A DNA stretch of 64,000 nucleotides from Oleispira sp963851095. GTDB taxonomy: Bacteria; Pseudomonadota; Gammaproteobacteria; Pseudomonadales; Oceanobacteraceae. Both the position numbers and the translations under genes were made by a program. The stretch spans positions 248,001 to 312,000 of the forward strand of contig CAWKOX010000010.1 in assembly GCA_963851095.1 (NCBI GenBank), written 5' to 3'. The notes below the pieces were generated by a model. It saw only the letters and a list, made by a program, of their open reading frames with translations, made no database searches and was not told the DNA's origin. This document shows, piece after piece, positions 8,836 through 17,313 of this stretch (its first letter is position 1; every line of letters starts with the position of its first letter).

Positions 8836-9486
8836 ATGGATATCGAAAATATACGCCGTGAATACCTACAAACTGGGTTAAAGCGCAGTGAGCTCAAAGC
8901 TGACCCTATGGAGCAGTTTGAGGATTGGCTTAACTTCGCTACGCAAACATCGATGACGGATCCAACGGCAATGAGTGTAGCAACCGTGGGTGAAAGTGGC
9001 ATGCCGTCTTTGCGCACCGTTTTGTTAAAGTACTTCAACGAAAAAGGTTTTGTCTTTTTTACCAACCTCGATAGTCGCAAAGCGCGTGAATTAAAGCAAA
9101 ACAATAAAGTTGCCTTGTTATTTCCGTGGGTAAGTCTTGAGCGCCAAGTGATTGTGACGGGTGAGGTTGAATTTGTATCAACCGCAGAATCGATGAAGTA
9201 CTTTTTGAGCCGTCCAAAAGATAGCCAAATCGCCGCATTGGCGTCTCATCAAAGTCGCCCGATTAGTTCGCGGGCAATGTTGGAAGAAAAGTTTTTACAG
9301 CTGAAAAATCAGTTTAAAAAAGGCGATATCAGTCTGCCCTCTTTTTGGGGCGGGGTGCGTATTAAACCGGTACAAATTGAGTTTTGGCAGGGTAGAGAGA
9401 ACCGCTTACACGATCGTTTTATGTATACTCGAACAAGTGCCGTTGATGAAAAAGCGGAGTGGACGATTGAGCGACTAGAGCCTTAG
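8836..9486 (+). CDS. pdxH: Pyridoxamine 5'-phosphate oxidase
   Basis: A 216-residue FMN enzyme that oxidises pyridoxine or pyridoxamine phosphate to PLP. Family signatures are in order: the N-terminal IRREYLQTGL, the FMN-binding RTVLLKYF and FFTNLDSRKARELK blocks, the HQSRPISSR region, the FWGGVRIKPVQIEFWQG segment and the terminal RL(E)P tail. Length is typical. It sits 49 bp after nrdJb on the same strand; the functional link to nucleotide reduction is not obvious. Confidence 0.96.
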   Translation: MDIENIRREYLQTGLKRSELKADPMEQFEDWLNFATQTSMTDPTAMSVATVGESGMPSLRTVLLKYFNEKGFVFFTNLDSRKARELKQNNKVALLFPWVSLERQVIVTGEVEFVSTAESMKYFLSRPKDSQIAALASHQSRPISSRAMLEEKFLQLKNQFKKGDISLPSFWGGVRIKPVQIEFWQGRENRLHDRFMYTRTSAVDEKAEWTIERLEP

Positions 9487-9665
9487 TCGTAATCAGGCTT
9501 TTCTTGTTTCTAATCAAGTTTCATAAAACGAAACTATGGATAATTGAAGCAGGTTAAAACTTCGCTATGTTTATAGGAAGGTATCTTTAACGATCCATAT
9601 GTCGACTTAGCCATTGTGTGTGAAGTCGGCAGTTGTAAAGTAGAGTTCGTAAGCATCGAGGCCTC

Positions 9666-10049
9666 ATGAAAACACCGTTCAACTTAGTTGTTACCGCCCC
9701 CATTATACTTGCCAGTTTTATATTGTCAGCCTGCAGTGGGCATCCTGGTGCAGGACACTGGCAATCTGCTGAAAAAGATTCAGCTCAATACAGTGCCTTG
9801 GAATTGGAGTTTGATGGCAAAGGTACTTTGCATCCCAATACGGCTATCGTCGGCCAAGAAAATAAAGCGGATCTTTGGTGTATTTGGCAGGCGAAGTCAT
9901 CTCACATATTGGATGTTCAGTGTGGTGATGAAGATCATCGAGATACTAAAATTAAGTTTGAACTGAGAGTCTCAGAGGAAGAGGCTAATAATAACGCGGT
10001 GCTAACTCAAGATGGCGCACCTGTTGCTAAATTTGAGCGCAAGCAATAG
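9666..10049 (+). CDS. Hypothetical lipoprotein
   Basis: A 127-residue protein with a lipoprotein signal: hydrophobic VTAPIILASFI followed by the lipobox LSAC (Cys23), so the mature protein should be lipid-anchored. The mature part is small and strand-rich with two further cysteines (WCIW and VQCGDE), which could form a disulfide. I do not recognise a family. It is convergent with the zinc-ribbon gene 20 bp downstream. Confidence 0.75.
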   Translation: MKTPFNLVVTAPIILASFILSACSGHPGAGHWQSAEKDSAQYSALELEFDGKGTLHPNTAIVGQENKADLWCIWQAKSSHILDVQCGDEDHRDTKIKFELRVSEEEANNNAVLTQDGAPVAKFERKQ

Positions 10050-10069
10050 CTGCGCTCTTCCGCTTAAAA

Positions 10070-10291
10070 TTAGCGGGGCAGCCAAACAATCATCAACGCA
10101 CAAAATACAGTCACCCAAAATACAAATACCGGAAAGCTTATTCCGCGCCATTTAGCTTTTGTAGTACGTACAGGAGAAAGGGCGAAGCCACAGCGCGCGC
10201 ACATTTTATCTTCCAAGCCGACAGCGCCATTACAGTTGTCGCACTCGCGTTGATTTGGATCTTTGTTATCAGATTGGCTCATACTGCTCAT
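10070..10291 (-). CDS. Small zinc-ribbon membrane protein, DnrP-like
   Basis: A 73-residue protein with two CxxC pairs (CDNC and CARC, 12 residues apart) forming a zinc-ribbon knuckle, then a linker and one C-terminal transmembrane helix ending VWLPR. This architecture and the Trp-Leu-Pro-Arg tail match small pseudomonad proteins annotated DnrP, a name associated with denitrification loci; the family call is from memory. It could start at Met4 (10282). It is divergent from norQ and 170 bp from it, so they may share the intervening control region. Confidence 0.65.
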   Translation of the reverse strand: MSSMSQSDNKDPNQRECDNCNGAVGLEDKMCARCGFALSPVRTTKAKWRGISFPVFVFWVTVFCALMIVWLPR

Positions 10292-10367
10292 ACTATAGAC
10301 TCTTCACTTTACTATTCTCGCAGTTTGCCATAAAACGAACACACGAAGCACATTAACCGCTCAAAAC

Positions 10368-10408
10368 CTGATGTTAATCAAGGGCCCTTATGAATACTTG
10401 CTTACTAT
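10368..10408 (+). promoter_or_regulatory. FNR/Dnr-type box and -10 upstream of norQ
   Basis: CTGATGTTAATCAA at 10368-10381 matches the TTGAT-N4-ATCAA FNR/Dnr consensus at 9 of 10 fixed positions. TACTAT at 10403-10408 is a fair -10 placed so that the box would be centred near -41.5 (class II activation). A transcript starting near 10416 would lead into norQ at 10461. Geometry is seen; the regulator is inferred. Confidence 0.65.
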
Positions 10409-10460
10409 GTACGCATATTATGTGAAGTATTGTATGAAGTCATAAGCGTGAGGAATGATC

Positions 10461-11270
10461 ATGACCGTTGAAATAGCAATTAACAATGCCAAAGAGGACT
10501 TGTACTACGAACCTCAGGGTAATGAAATTGAGTTATTTACCCATGCTTATAAAAACAACCTACCGGTATTAATTAAAGGGCCAACAGGGTGTGGTAAGAC
10601 CCGTTTTATCGCGGCGATGGCCGAAAAGCTTGAGCGTCCTTTGTATACCGTTTCTTGTCATGATGATTTAACGGCCGCAGACTTAGTAGGGCGCCATTTG
10701 ATTGGCCCTGAAGGCACGTATTGGCAAGACGGACCTTTAACTAAAGCGGTGCGCGAAGGCGGAATATGCTATCTAGACGAAGTCGTTGAAGCCCGCAAAG
10801 ATACCACCGTTGTATTGCACCCGTTAGCCGATGATCGTCGTATTTTGCCGATAGAAAGAACCGGCGAATATTTAGAAGCCGCGCCAGGTTTTATGCTGGT
10901 GGTTTCTTACAATCCAGGTTACCAAAATCTTATTAAAGGCATGAAGCCCAGTACGCGTCAGCGTTTCATGGCAATGAGCTTTGATTATCCCAGTGAAAAC
11001 ATTGAAGCTAAAATTGTTGCCCAAGAAAGTGGCGCGCCATTAGAACTGGTTGAGCAACTCGTGCGCCTAGGCACAGCTTTACGCAACTTAAAAGATCATG
11101 ATTTAGAAGAAGCCGCTTCCACGCGTTTAATAATCTATGCCGCCAAACTGGTGGTGAGTGGCATTGATGTGAAGCAGGCATGCTACGCGGCAATGGCCGA
11201 GCCTTTATCTGATGATGAAGCCACTGTTGCAGCTCTTAAAACGGTTATTGATGCGTGCATTGCAAATTAA
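10461..11270 (+). CDS. norQ: CbbQ/NirQ/NorQ-family MoxR-type AAA+ ATPase
   Basis: About 269 residues. Walker A is GPTGCGKTRF (about residues 40-49), Walker B is GICYLDEVVEA, followed by sensor-like SYNPGY and a C-terminal CbbQ lid. NorQ/NirQ proteins work with the VWA protein NorD to insert metal cofactors into nitric oxide reductase. The ATG at 10461 is preferred over 10455 because AGGA at 10451 is correctly spaced only from the former. Its partners norC, norB and norD lie 22-27 kb downstream rather than adjacent, and the same type of FNR/Dnr box precedes norC. Confidence 0.88.
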   Translation: MTVEIAINNAKEDLYYEPQGNEIELFTHAYKNNLPVLIKGPTGCGKTRFIAAMAEKLERPLYTVSCHDDLTAADLVGRHLIGPEGTYWQDGPLTKAVREGGICYLDEVVEARKDTTVVLHPLADDRRILPIERTGEYLEAAPGFMLVVSYNPGYQNLIKGMKPSTRQRFMAMSFDYPSENIEAKIVAQESGAPLELVEQLVRLGTALRNLKDHDLEEAASTRLIIYAAKLVVSGIDVKQACYAAMAEPLSDDEATVAALKTVIDACIAN

Positions 11271-11386
11271 TGGTTGATCATTAATATCATTACAGTCTGA
11301 CTGTGTTTATTGTAATTAATGCATCATCGAACATAGTGGCAAATAGCGGTATTTAGAGCTTCGTTATATTGGGTAGAGAGAAGTTA

Positions 11387-11842
11387 ATGAATAAATCAGT
11401 ACACGCTCAAATACTGTATTTGGCTAATTTGCTGGTGCTGCCAGGCATCTCTTTTGTATTGTTGGCCTTGCAGTATCGAACGCTAGTATGGAAACCTCGT
11501 AAAGGTATGGCGAAGAGCAAGTCCAATAAGATAAGGGATGCGCTCGATCTTAATCTTGATGATGTGAAAGATCTTAAGAAAAGGCGTGTGATTGAAATCA
11601 GTGTCAGTCAGCAAGAGCTGGATCAATCACATACACGCGTCGCATGCTTATTGTCTGTGATTGGCGGTTTATCTGTTATCGGTGGCTGTTCAACGATCTA
11701 TTTATTGATGGAACATTCCACTCATGCCTGGCCCATGATCATTGTCTATTTCACCATCATGCATACATCTTTTGTATTGTGGGGTATGGTGAACTTGGCT
11801 CAGGCGATGTCTTCTCGTTTACCTTTCTTTAAGTTTTTCTGA
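11387..11842 (+). CDS. Hypothetical membrane protein
   Basis: About 151 residues starting MNKSVHAQILYL at the ATG with AGAGAG upstream (a TTG at 11369 is in frame but unlikely). Three hydrophobic segments are visible: about residues 8-28, 95-115 and 120-142, with a basic/acidic cytoplasmic loop (about 35-85, Lys/Asp/Glu-rich) between the first and second. No family recognised. It follows norQ by 116 bp on the same strand, so a role linked to NO respiration is possible but unsupported. Confidence 0.7.
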   Translation: MNKSVHAQILYLANLLVLPGISFVLLALQYRTLVWKPRKGMAKSKSNKIRDALDLNLDDVKDLKKRRVIEISVSQQELDQSHTRVACLLSVIGGLSVIGGCSTIYLLMEHSTHAWPMIIVYFTIMHTSFVLWGMVNLAQAMSSRLPFFKFF

Positions 11843-12019
11843 TGCGTTCGAAGCAGCGATTTCTTTTGGCTTTCTTCTAACGCTAAAAATACTGTAAATA
11901 CACATAAGTACCGTGATAACGGCGGTGAAAAACAGTGAAAGTAGGAGGAGGCGGATTAATCCCCCTTTTCTCCCTATAGTTCGCTATACTGTGTTGTCCT
12001 ATTCATGAATTGTTAACTT

Positions 12020-12037
12020 TACAAGGAGCACCTTGTA
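12020..12037 (+). promoter_or_regulatory. Hairpin enclosing the Shine-Dalgarno of the next gene
   Basis: TACAAGG-AGCA-CCTTGTA forms a perfect 7-bp stem with a 4-nt loop. The AAGGAG ribosome-binding sequence is in the left arm and loop, and the right arm ends at the base before the GTG start at 12038. In RNA this would partly mask the SD, suggesting translational control, or in DNA it may be an operator. Confidence 0.6.
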
Positions 12038-12304
12038 GTGCAGAACAAAATTACCCTGATAGTCGATTATATAAACGAAGTGAAAACCCGTTGTACGTTC
12101 AATGCCGCTGCTGAAGCGCTTGGTATCACTCCACAAGCCTTTAAGAAAGAGCTAGGTGATGCACGTCCAGAAGCTTCTTGGTTCGTTAGTCCTACGTCAG
12201 GCGAGCCTATGCGCTATGCCGACAATGAAAAACATCCAGAGTTGTATCGCACAACACGAATCATTACTTCTGGAAGAGTTTTGAAGCGAAATCTAGATTT
12301 ATAA
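12038..12304 (+). CDS. Small conserved-looking protein, unknown function
   Basis: An 88-residue soluble protein starting at GTG, with AAGGAG ten bases upstream. The first half (FNAAAEALGITPQAFKKEL) looks like a helix-turn-helix, the second is a short basic strand region ending RVLKRNLDL. I do not recognise the family. A TATACT -10-like hexamer lies near 11988. The start region is embedded in a hairpin (see 12020-12037). Isolated from its neighbours by about 200 bp upstream and 510 bp downstream. Confidence 0.6.
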   Translation: MQNKITLIVDYINEVKTRCTFNAAAEALGITPQAFKKELGDARPEASWFVSPTSGEPMRYADNEKHPELYRTTRIITSGRVLKRNLDL

Positions 12305-12815
12305 TTTACTCGTATTGAGTTAAAGAGACTGGTTTTACTGTCGCTTTAACTTGGTATCGGTAAACTTTTTACTTCCTCACTTTTCTTACCTCCTCACTTG
12401 TCTTACTTCTTATTGTCTGTTCATTATCGTTTTTTCTCTAAAAATTTTATTCCTGTGCGCTCGCTTATTTTTTAATAGTATTAAAGTGACATAAGGTATA
12501 AACCTTTGTAAAGTTGATGCATTCAATATTATCAATGTAGGCTGTCGAAATTGGTTTGAACGATATCTTTTCTGCTAACTTAGTGGGAGATAGCAAGGTG
12601 ATATTGGCTTTTGTGTTGAAGATAAAATATAGCTTTAAATAGACGCAAAGCCTCACACTCTCTCAAAATCATGAATTGCATACTAAATTGCCAAGTGATT
12701 ACGGGGTTAAATCAATATAATCACAAGTTTATTAGAGAAGTCTGCTTGTTAACCGATTACTTTGGTAGTCTAAAAGGAACGCAAGGTCTAAAAGGCCACG
12801 TAAAGGAAGTATTGT
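12305..12815. other. Non-coding stretch, AT-rich
   Basis: About 510 bp with no convincing gene. The first part is pyrimidine-rich (repeated cttcctcac / ttacctcctcac). A minus-strand 63-codon reading frame at 12465-12656 has no ribosome-binding site or coding character. Near its right end an 18-bp tandem duplication (gtctaaaagg at 12768 and again at 12786) precedes the next gene. Confidence 0.4.
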
Positions 12816-13112
12816 ATGAACTTAGATAAAGCAAAAAAACGAATCACTAAACAAGTGAAAAAAGGCTTCAATGGCTACCCACAGGTATCTTTTGAGTATT
12901 TTGGTGAAGAGTCTACTGATGATTCGGGTATTGCAAAAGAAGTGGTTATTTCGTTCATACAAGAAGAAGGCGCAGAGCCACAAGAGCAAAAGTTTGTTAG
13001 TAAAACCAATGCCCGCGAAGATGAAGCGATTCAATCTATATTGTTAAAAATCATAGAGCGAGCACAAGCGAATACAGTATCTGAGATAGAAGGTACTCGA
13101 GCGCTTTCTTAA
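12816..13112 (+). CDS. Small hypothetical protein
   Basis: A 98-residue highly charged soluble protein (basic N-terminal KKRITKQVKKGF, acidic middle) with AAAGGAAG before the ATG. Strand-helix pattern suggests a small alpha/beta fold (VSFEYFGEES, VVISFIQEEG, then a helix EAIQSILLKIIERAQ). No family recognised. It is 26 bp upstream of the PepSY-like gene and probably co-transcribed with it. Confidence 0.65.
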   Translation: MNLDKAKKRITKQVKKGFNGYPQVSFEYFGEESTDDSGIAKEVVISFIQEEGAEPQEQKFVSKTNAREDEAIQSILLKIIERAQANTVSEIEGTRALS

Positions 13113-13138
13113 TGCTTATTAAAAGGTGAGGAGTAAAA

Positions 13139-13699
13139 GTGATTACACGAATACAATTGATGAAAGTTCATGCGGTACTTGCAGCATTTACACTGCCCGT
13201 TGCGATTATGTTTATGGTCACTGGTGCCTTGTATACTTGGGGCATCAAAGGAAGCTATACCAATGAAGTGTATGAAGTGCCACTCACTGAGATACTCACG
13301 CCAGAACTTACTACTCTGACATCATTAGTCGTAAAGGAATTGGATCAGCGGGATATTAGCCTGCCAGAAGGAAAGGCTAAGGTAAAAAAAATTGGCAGTG
13401 CCTTTATGCTTGAATGGACGGGGTCGACAAAAGATATCAGTCTAGAACCGACAGGTCGTGATTTAGTGGCTAAGTTGACCGTTAAAGAAACCAGTTGGTA
13501 TCGAAACTTAGTGCAACTTCATAAAGCGAAAGGTGGGGTGGTTTTTAAAGTCTATGCTGCCTTCTTTGCCTTTGTTTTAGGTATGTTACTCATTTCAGGA
13601 TTTATGATGGCGTGGCAAACACCCAAGTTAAAACAAATAACATTAGGTGCTTTTGCCGCAGGAATTATGTCTTTTATTGTGATTGGCGGATTAAGCTAG
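13139..13699 (+). CDS. PepSY-associated transmembrane-type protein
   Basis: A 186-residue inner-membrane protein starting at GTG behind GGTGAGGAG. An N-terminal helix (about residues 12-34) with a conserved-looking His, a periplasmic domain of about 100 residues, then a second helix preceded by LVQLHKAKGG and two more hydrophobic stretches at the end. The HxxK before the helix and overall layout resemble the PepSY_TM family, often linked to iron uptake or ferric reduction. The assignment is moderate. It overlaps the convergent GST gene by 4 bp. Confidence 0.6.
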   Translation: MITRIQLMKVHAVLAAFTLPVAIMFMVTGALYTWGIKGSYTNEVYEVPLTEILTPELTTLTSLVVKELDQRDISLPEGKAKVKKIGSAFMLEWTGSTKDISLEPTGRDLVAKLTVKETSWYRNLVQLHKAKGGVVFKVYAAFFAFVLGMLLISGFMMAWQTPKLKQITLGAFAAGIMSFIVIGGLS

Positions 13700-14364
13700 G
13701 CGTAATCGTAATCGCCACCTTTACTTAAGGCGCTCTGGTAGGCTGGTAGCGCTTGAAAACGTTTCACATAGGCCAATGCATTCGGGTATTGGTCTAGCAT
13801 GCCTCGTGCTGCGCTGGCCTCAAGAGGAAAGCTCATCTGCACATCAGCCCCAGTAAATTGATCACCGCAGAACCAAGTATTATTACTCAAGTGCGTTTCA
13901 ATAAATTCAAGGCTACGTTTGATGTTAGGGCCAGAGAACTGCTTAATTATTTGATCAGCAATTTTTTTCGCAATAGGTTTCACAAAGAACGGCATAGGGC
14001 TGGTTTTAACTTTTGATAAAACCAGATTCATAACCATCGGCGGCATCAATGAACCTTCACTAAAGTGTAACCAATAAAGATACTGCCAATACGCAGGAGT
14101 ACCTTGCTCTGGCATTAAATGTTGGCCATAAGTCTGTACCAGATATTCAATAATGAGGCCGCTTTCGGCCAATGTCATGCCTGTTTTATCATCAATGATT
14201 ACCGGGCTTTTACCCAGCGCATGAACGGCTTTTAGGCTCTCGGGTGCTAGATAAGTCTTAGCGTCGCGGTCATGAAATTCAATGACATATTCTAGTTTTA
14301 ATTCTTCAAGTAACCAGATGATTCGCTGAGAACGAGAGTTGTTTAAATGGTGCAGTGTAATCAT
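13696..14364 (-). CDS. Glutathione S-transferase family protein
   Basis: A 222-residue cytosolic GST. The N-terminal thioredoxin fold begins MITLHHLNNSRSQRIIWLLEEL, with the glutathione-binding GKSPVI and ESGLIIEYL motifs, then an all-helical C-terminal domain with the conserved FTGADVQMSF N-capping segment. A serine near residue 10 or 12 is the likely thiol-activating residue. It conjugates or reduces electrophiles with glutathione; substrate unknown. Convergent with the PepSY-like gene, overlapping its end by 4 bp. Confidence 0.92.
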   Translation of the reverse strand: MITLHHLNNSRSQRIIWLLEELKLEYVIEFHDRDAKTYLAPESLKAVHALGKSPVIIDDKTGMTLAESGLIIEYLVQTYGQHLMPEQGTPAYWQYLYWLHFSEGSLMPPMVMNLVLSKVKTSPMPFFVKPIAKKIADQIIKQFSGPNIKRSLEFIETHLSNNTWFCGDQFTGADVQMSFPLEASAARGMLDQYPNALAYVKRFQALPAYQSALSKGGDYDYA

Positions 14365-14713
14365 GACAAAGTCCTAGAATATTATTTGCTACCTTTATAG
14401 GTTTTATTGCCTTTAAATGCAAATGAGATCGAGTATTACTGCAGCTCTAAAGACTAAAGTTTAAATGCACCGTTTGAATGCACCGTTTAAAATACAGTTT
14501 ATAAAAGCTACAAAATTGTGCAGATTATTTATCTGTATTTTTTAATAGTATCTACCTTTAGGTTTATTAACCCTATAAACACAGTGGTTTTATAGGGCTT
14601 TATTGCGAATTTAAGTCTCTATTATTGCGATAGGGGATTGAAGAAATACTTTGGCATAGCGTTTGCTCTACTGAGATTAATGAATTTAATTTTTAATCAA
14701 AGAGAGAAAGACT
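14365..14713. other. Intergenic region with 13-bp repeats and a 9-bp hairpin
   Basis: About 350 bp between the divergent GST gene and the FNT gene. It holds a 13-bp tandem duplication (aaatgcaccgttt / gaatgcaccgttt, 14463-14488) with a degenerate third copy, and a hairpin at 14571-14597 (CCCTATAAA / TTTATAGGG, 9-nt loop). The hairpin has no U-tract behind it, so it may be a leader or operator element rather than a terminator. Confidence 0.5.
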
Positions 14714-15571
14714 ATGTCCTATCTAGCCCCGGCTGAGTTTGCTACCAAAATGGTAGATGCAGGCGAATCTAAAATATTTATGTCGACCCGAGATACCGTT
14801 ATTCGCGCCTTTATGGCCGGTGCTATTTTGGCTTTAGCTGCGGTATTTGCCATTACCATTGCAGTCAATACGGGTAGCTTTTTATTAGGTGCGATTCTAT
14901 TCCCTGTTGGTTTTTGCATGCTGTATTTAATGGGGTTTGACCTACTAACGGGAGTATTTGTATTAGCGCCTTTGGCCTTATTGGATAAAAGACCCGGTGT
15001 TACCGTCGGTGGCGTATTGCGCAACTGGGGCCTAGTATTTTTAGGCAACTTTTTAGGCGCATTAACCGTGGCCTTTATGATGGCTTGGATTTTTACCTAC
15101 GGCTTTAATGTCGACCCCGGTGCAGTGGGTGCCAAGGTGGCGAGTATTGGTGAAGCACGTACCTTAGGTTATGCCGCGCACGGTGTAGATGGCTGGATGA
15201 CTATTTTTGTTCGGGGTATGTTATGCAACTGGATGGTATCACTGGGTGTGGTGGGTGCTTTAATCTCGACCTCTGTGAGCGGTAAAGTGATTGCGATGTG
15301 GATGCCGATTTTCTTATTCTTCTACATGGGCTTTGAGCACTCTGTCGTGAATATGTTTTTATTCCCATTCAGCTTGATTATGGGTGGTGAGTTTTCTTTT
15401 ATGGATTACATTGTGTGGAATGAAATTCCAACCGCGCTGGGTAATCTTGTCGGTGGCTTAGCATTTACCGGTTTAACGATTTATACCACTCACGTTAAAA
15501 CAGCACCTAAGCGTACGACAGAATTGCGTACCGAAGCTCTACGCAGTGCAGCATTATCGAGAACGAACTAA
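14714..15571 (+). CDS. Formate/nitrite transporter family channel
   Basis: A 285-residue integral membrane protein of the FocA/NirC family with about six transmembrane helices. It opens with the cytoplasmic N-terminal segment, then the first helix FMAGAILALAAVFAITI, the family LMGFDLLTGVF block, the omega-loop NWGLVFLGNFLGALTV and the LCNWMVSLGV helix-break. These channels move formate, nitrite or hydrosulfide. The partner gene starts 2 bp after the stop and is a PP2C-kinase fusion, as in pseudomonad nitrate/nitrite assimilation loci, so nitrite is the likelier substrate (inference). Confidence 0.9.
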   Translation: MSYLAPAEFATKMVDAGESKIFMSTRDTVIRAFMAGAILALAAVFAITIAVNTGSFLLGAILFPVGFCMLYLMGFDLLTGVFVLAPLALLDKRPGVTVGGVLRNWGLVFLGNFLGALTVAFMMAWIFTYGFNVDPGAVGAKVASIGEARTLGYAAHGVDGWMTIFVRGMLCNWMVSLGVVGALISTSVSGKVIAMWMPIFLFFYMGFEHSVVNMFLFPFSLIMGGEFSFMDYIVWNEIPTALGNLVGGLAFTGLTIYTTHVKTAPKRTTELRTEALRSAALSRTN

Positions 15572-15573
15572 GC

Positions 15574-17313
15574 ATGAAAGAGCCCTCCATGACAGCAGAG
15601 CTAACTATTTCTATCGGTCAATATTCTGATAAGGGCCGAAAAGAAAGCAATCAAGACTGTCATGGAGCTTTTATTCCTCAAGATTCGCTACTTGCATTAA
15701 AAGGAATCGCGGTGGCCATGGCCGATGGCATCAGTTCTAGTCCTACCAGCCATATTGCCAGCCAAACAGCGGTTAGAACCTTCATTGATGATTATTACTG
15801 CACCTCAGAAGCGTGGAGTGTAAAGAGTTCGTTTGAACGGGTATTAGCGGCCATCAATTCTTGGCTATATTCACAAACCATGTCTGGAGACGGCCGTTAT
15901 GAAAAAGACAAAGGGTATGTCTCTACCTTTAGTGCGTTAATTTTTAAAAATCGCAGTGCGCATATTTTTCATGTTGGCGATACACGTATCTATCGGTTAA
16001 ACCCTAATGGCTTAGAGCAGTTGACCCATGATCATCGTTTGTGGGCGAATGATAGCGACAGCTATTTAAGTCGCGCTTTAGGGATTGAACAGCATTGTCC
16101 TTTTGATCATCAAACTCTGGCGATCAATGTGGGTGATGTTTTTATTATGTGCAGCGACGGCCTGTATGAATTTTTGCCTGCTAATGTCATGGTTGATGCG
16201 GTGCAGCAGGCCCATGACCTTGATCAGGTTGCGCAATCATTAGTTAAACAAGCTTATGATCTGGGCAGTGATGATAATTTATCCCTTCAGATTGTGCGTA
16301 TTGAGTCCCTGGCTGATGATGCAGGTCTTGGGATTAATAAAGAATTAGAAGATTTAGCATTACCCCCAATATTAGAAGCACGAAGGGAATTTGAAGGTTA
16401 TTTAATTTTAACAACCTTACACAGTAATAGCCGTAGCCGCGTTTATTTAGCGGAAGATATTACAACTAAAAAAAAGGTTGTGATAAAAACTCCCGCTAGT
16501 GATATAGAAAATGATGCTGAACATTTAGAGCGTTTTCTATTAGAAGAGTGGGTTGCCAGACGCATTAATAACCCCCATGTATTAAAAGCCGATCTAGCTG
16601 ATCGAGAGCGTCAGTTTGTGTATACCGTATTTGAATACATCGAAGGTCAAACGCTCGCACAATGGGCACAAGATAATCCTAAACCTAGCTTAGAAATTGT
16701 ACGCGGCTTTATTGAACAAATAGGCAAGGGTCTGAATGCATTTCATAAAATGGATATGCTGCATCAAGACTTACGTCCAGAAAACATTATGATAGATCAG
16801 TCAGGCATACTTAAAATCATTGATTTTGGCTCGGTCAGTATTGCAGGCTTGCAAGAGGCAACGAGCGACACTCCGGATACTTATTTATTGGGCACTGCGC
16901 TTTATAGTGCCCCAGAGTATTTTTTGGCTGAAGCGGGCACTACACAGTCGGAATTATTTTCGTTAGGCGTGATCACCTATTTTTTATTATCGGGAGATTA
17001 TCCTTACGGAGCTAAAGTAGCCCGTACTAAAACCATCGCAGCACAAAGAAAGTTGCACTACAAAAGTTTAATGGCCGAAGATCGGGATATACCTTCGTGG
17101 GTGGATGATGCCATTCGTAAGGCAGTAAGCCCTTTACCAGAACGTCGTCAGCAAGATGTCTTTGAATACCTACATGATTTACGCAAGCCCAATAAAGACT
17201 TTGTTAATAAGACCAAGCCACCTTTGATTGAACGTGATCCAGTGGCTTTTTGGCAGGGTACTTCGCTTGCATTAGTACTGGTTATTATTTATCTGTTAAC
17301 GTTTATTGCTTAA
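15574..17313 (+). CDS. Bifunctional PP2C phosphatase / Ser-Thr kinase
   Basis: A 579-residue fusion. Residues about 10-250 are a PP2C phosphatase with metal-binding MADGISSS, HVGDTRIYRL and the terminal GSDDNLS. Residues about 270-540 are a eukaryotic-type kinase with VVIKTP (Lys), catalytic HQDLRPENIMID, IDFGS, and a Pro-Glu APE-like motif APEYF. A C-terminal hydrophobic tail (about 560-579) anchors it to the membrane. The opposing activities in one chain, next to an FNT channel, resemble the kinase next to nitrate-assimilation genes in pseudomonads. An in-frame ATG at 15589 is an alternative start. Its end overlaps the convergent DUF3833 gene by 11 bp. Confidence 0.9.
   Translation: MKEPSMTAELTISIGQYSDKGRKESNQDCHGAFIPQDSLLALKGIAVAMADGISSSPTSHIASQTAVRTFIDDYYCTSEAWSVKSSFERVLAAINSWLYSQTMSGDGRYEKDKGYVSTFSALIFKNRSAHIFHVGDTRIYRLNPNGLEQLTHDHRLWANDSDSYLSRALGIEQHCPFDHQTLAINVGDVFIMCSDGLYEFLPANVMVDAVQQAHDLDQVAQSLVKQAYDLGSDDNLSLQIVRIESLADDAGLGINKELEDLALPPILEARREFEGYLILTTLHSNSRSRVYLAEDITTKKKVVIKTPASDIENDAEHLERFLLEEWVARRINNPHVLKADLADRERQFVYTVFEYIEGQTLAQWAQDNPKPSLEIVRGFIEQIGKGLNAFHKMDMLHQDLRPENIMIDQSGILKIIDFGSVSIAGLQEATSDTPDTYLLGTALYSAPEYFLAEAGTTQSELFSLGVITYFLLSGDYPYGAKVARTKTIAAQRKLHYKSLMAEDRDIPSWVDDAIRKAVSPLPERRQQDVFEYLHDLRKPNKDFVNKTKPPLIERDPVAFWQGTSLALVLVIIYLLTFIA

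Noticed and set aside
12465..12656. 63-codon minus-strand ORF in the 12.3-12.8 kb gap
   Set aside because: No ribosome-binding site and AT-rich codons without pattern; looks like chance.
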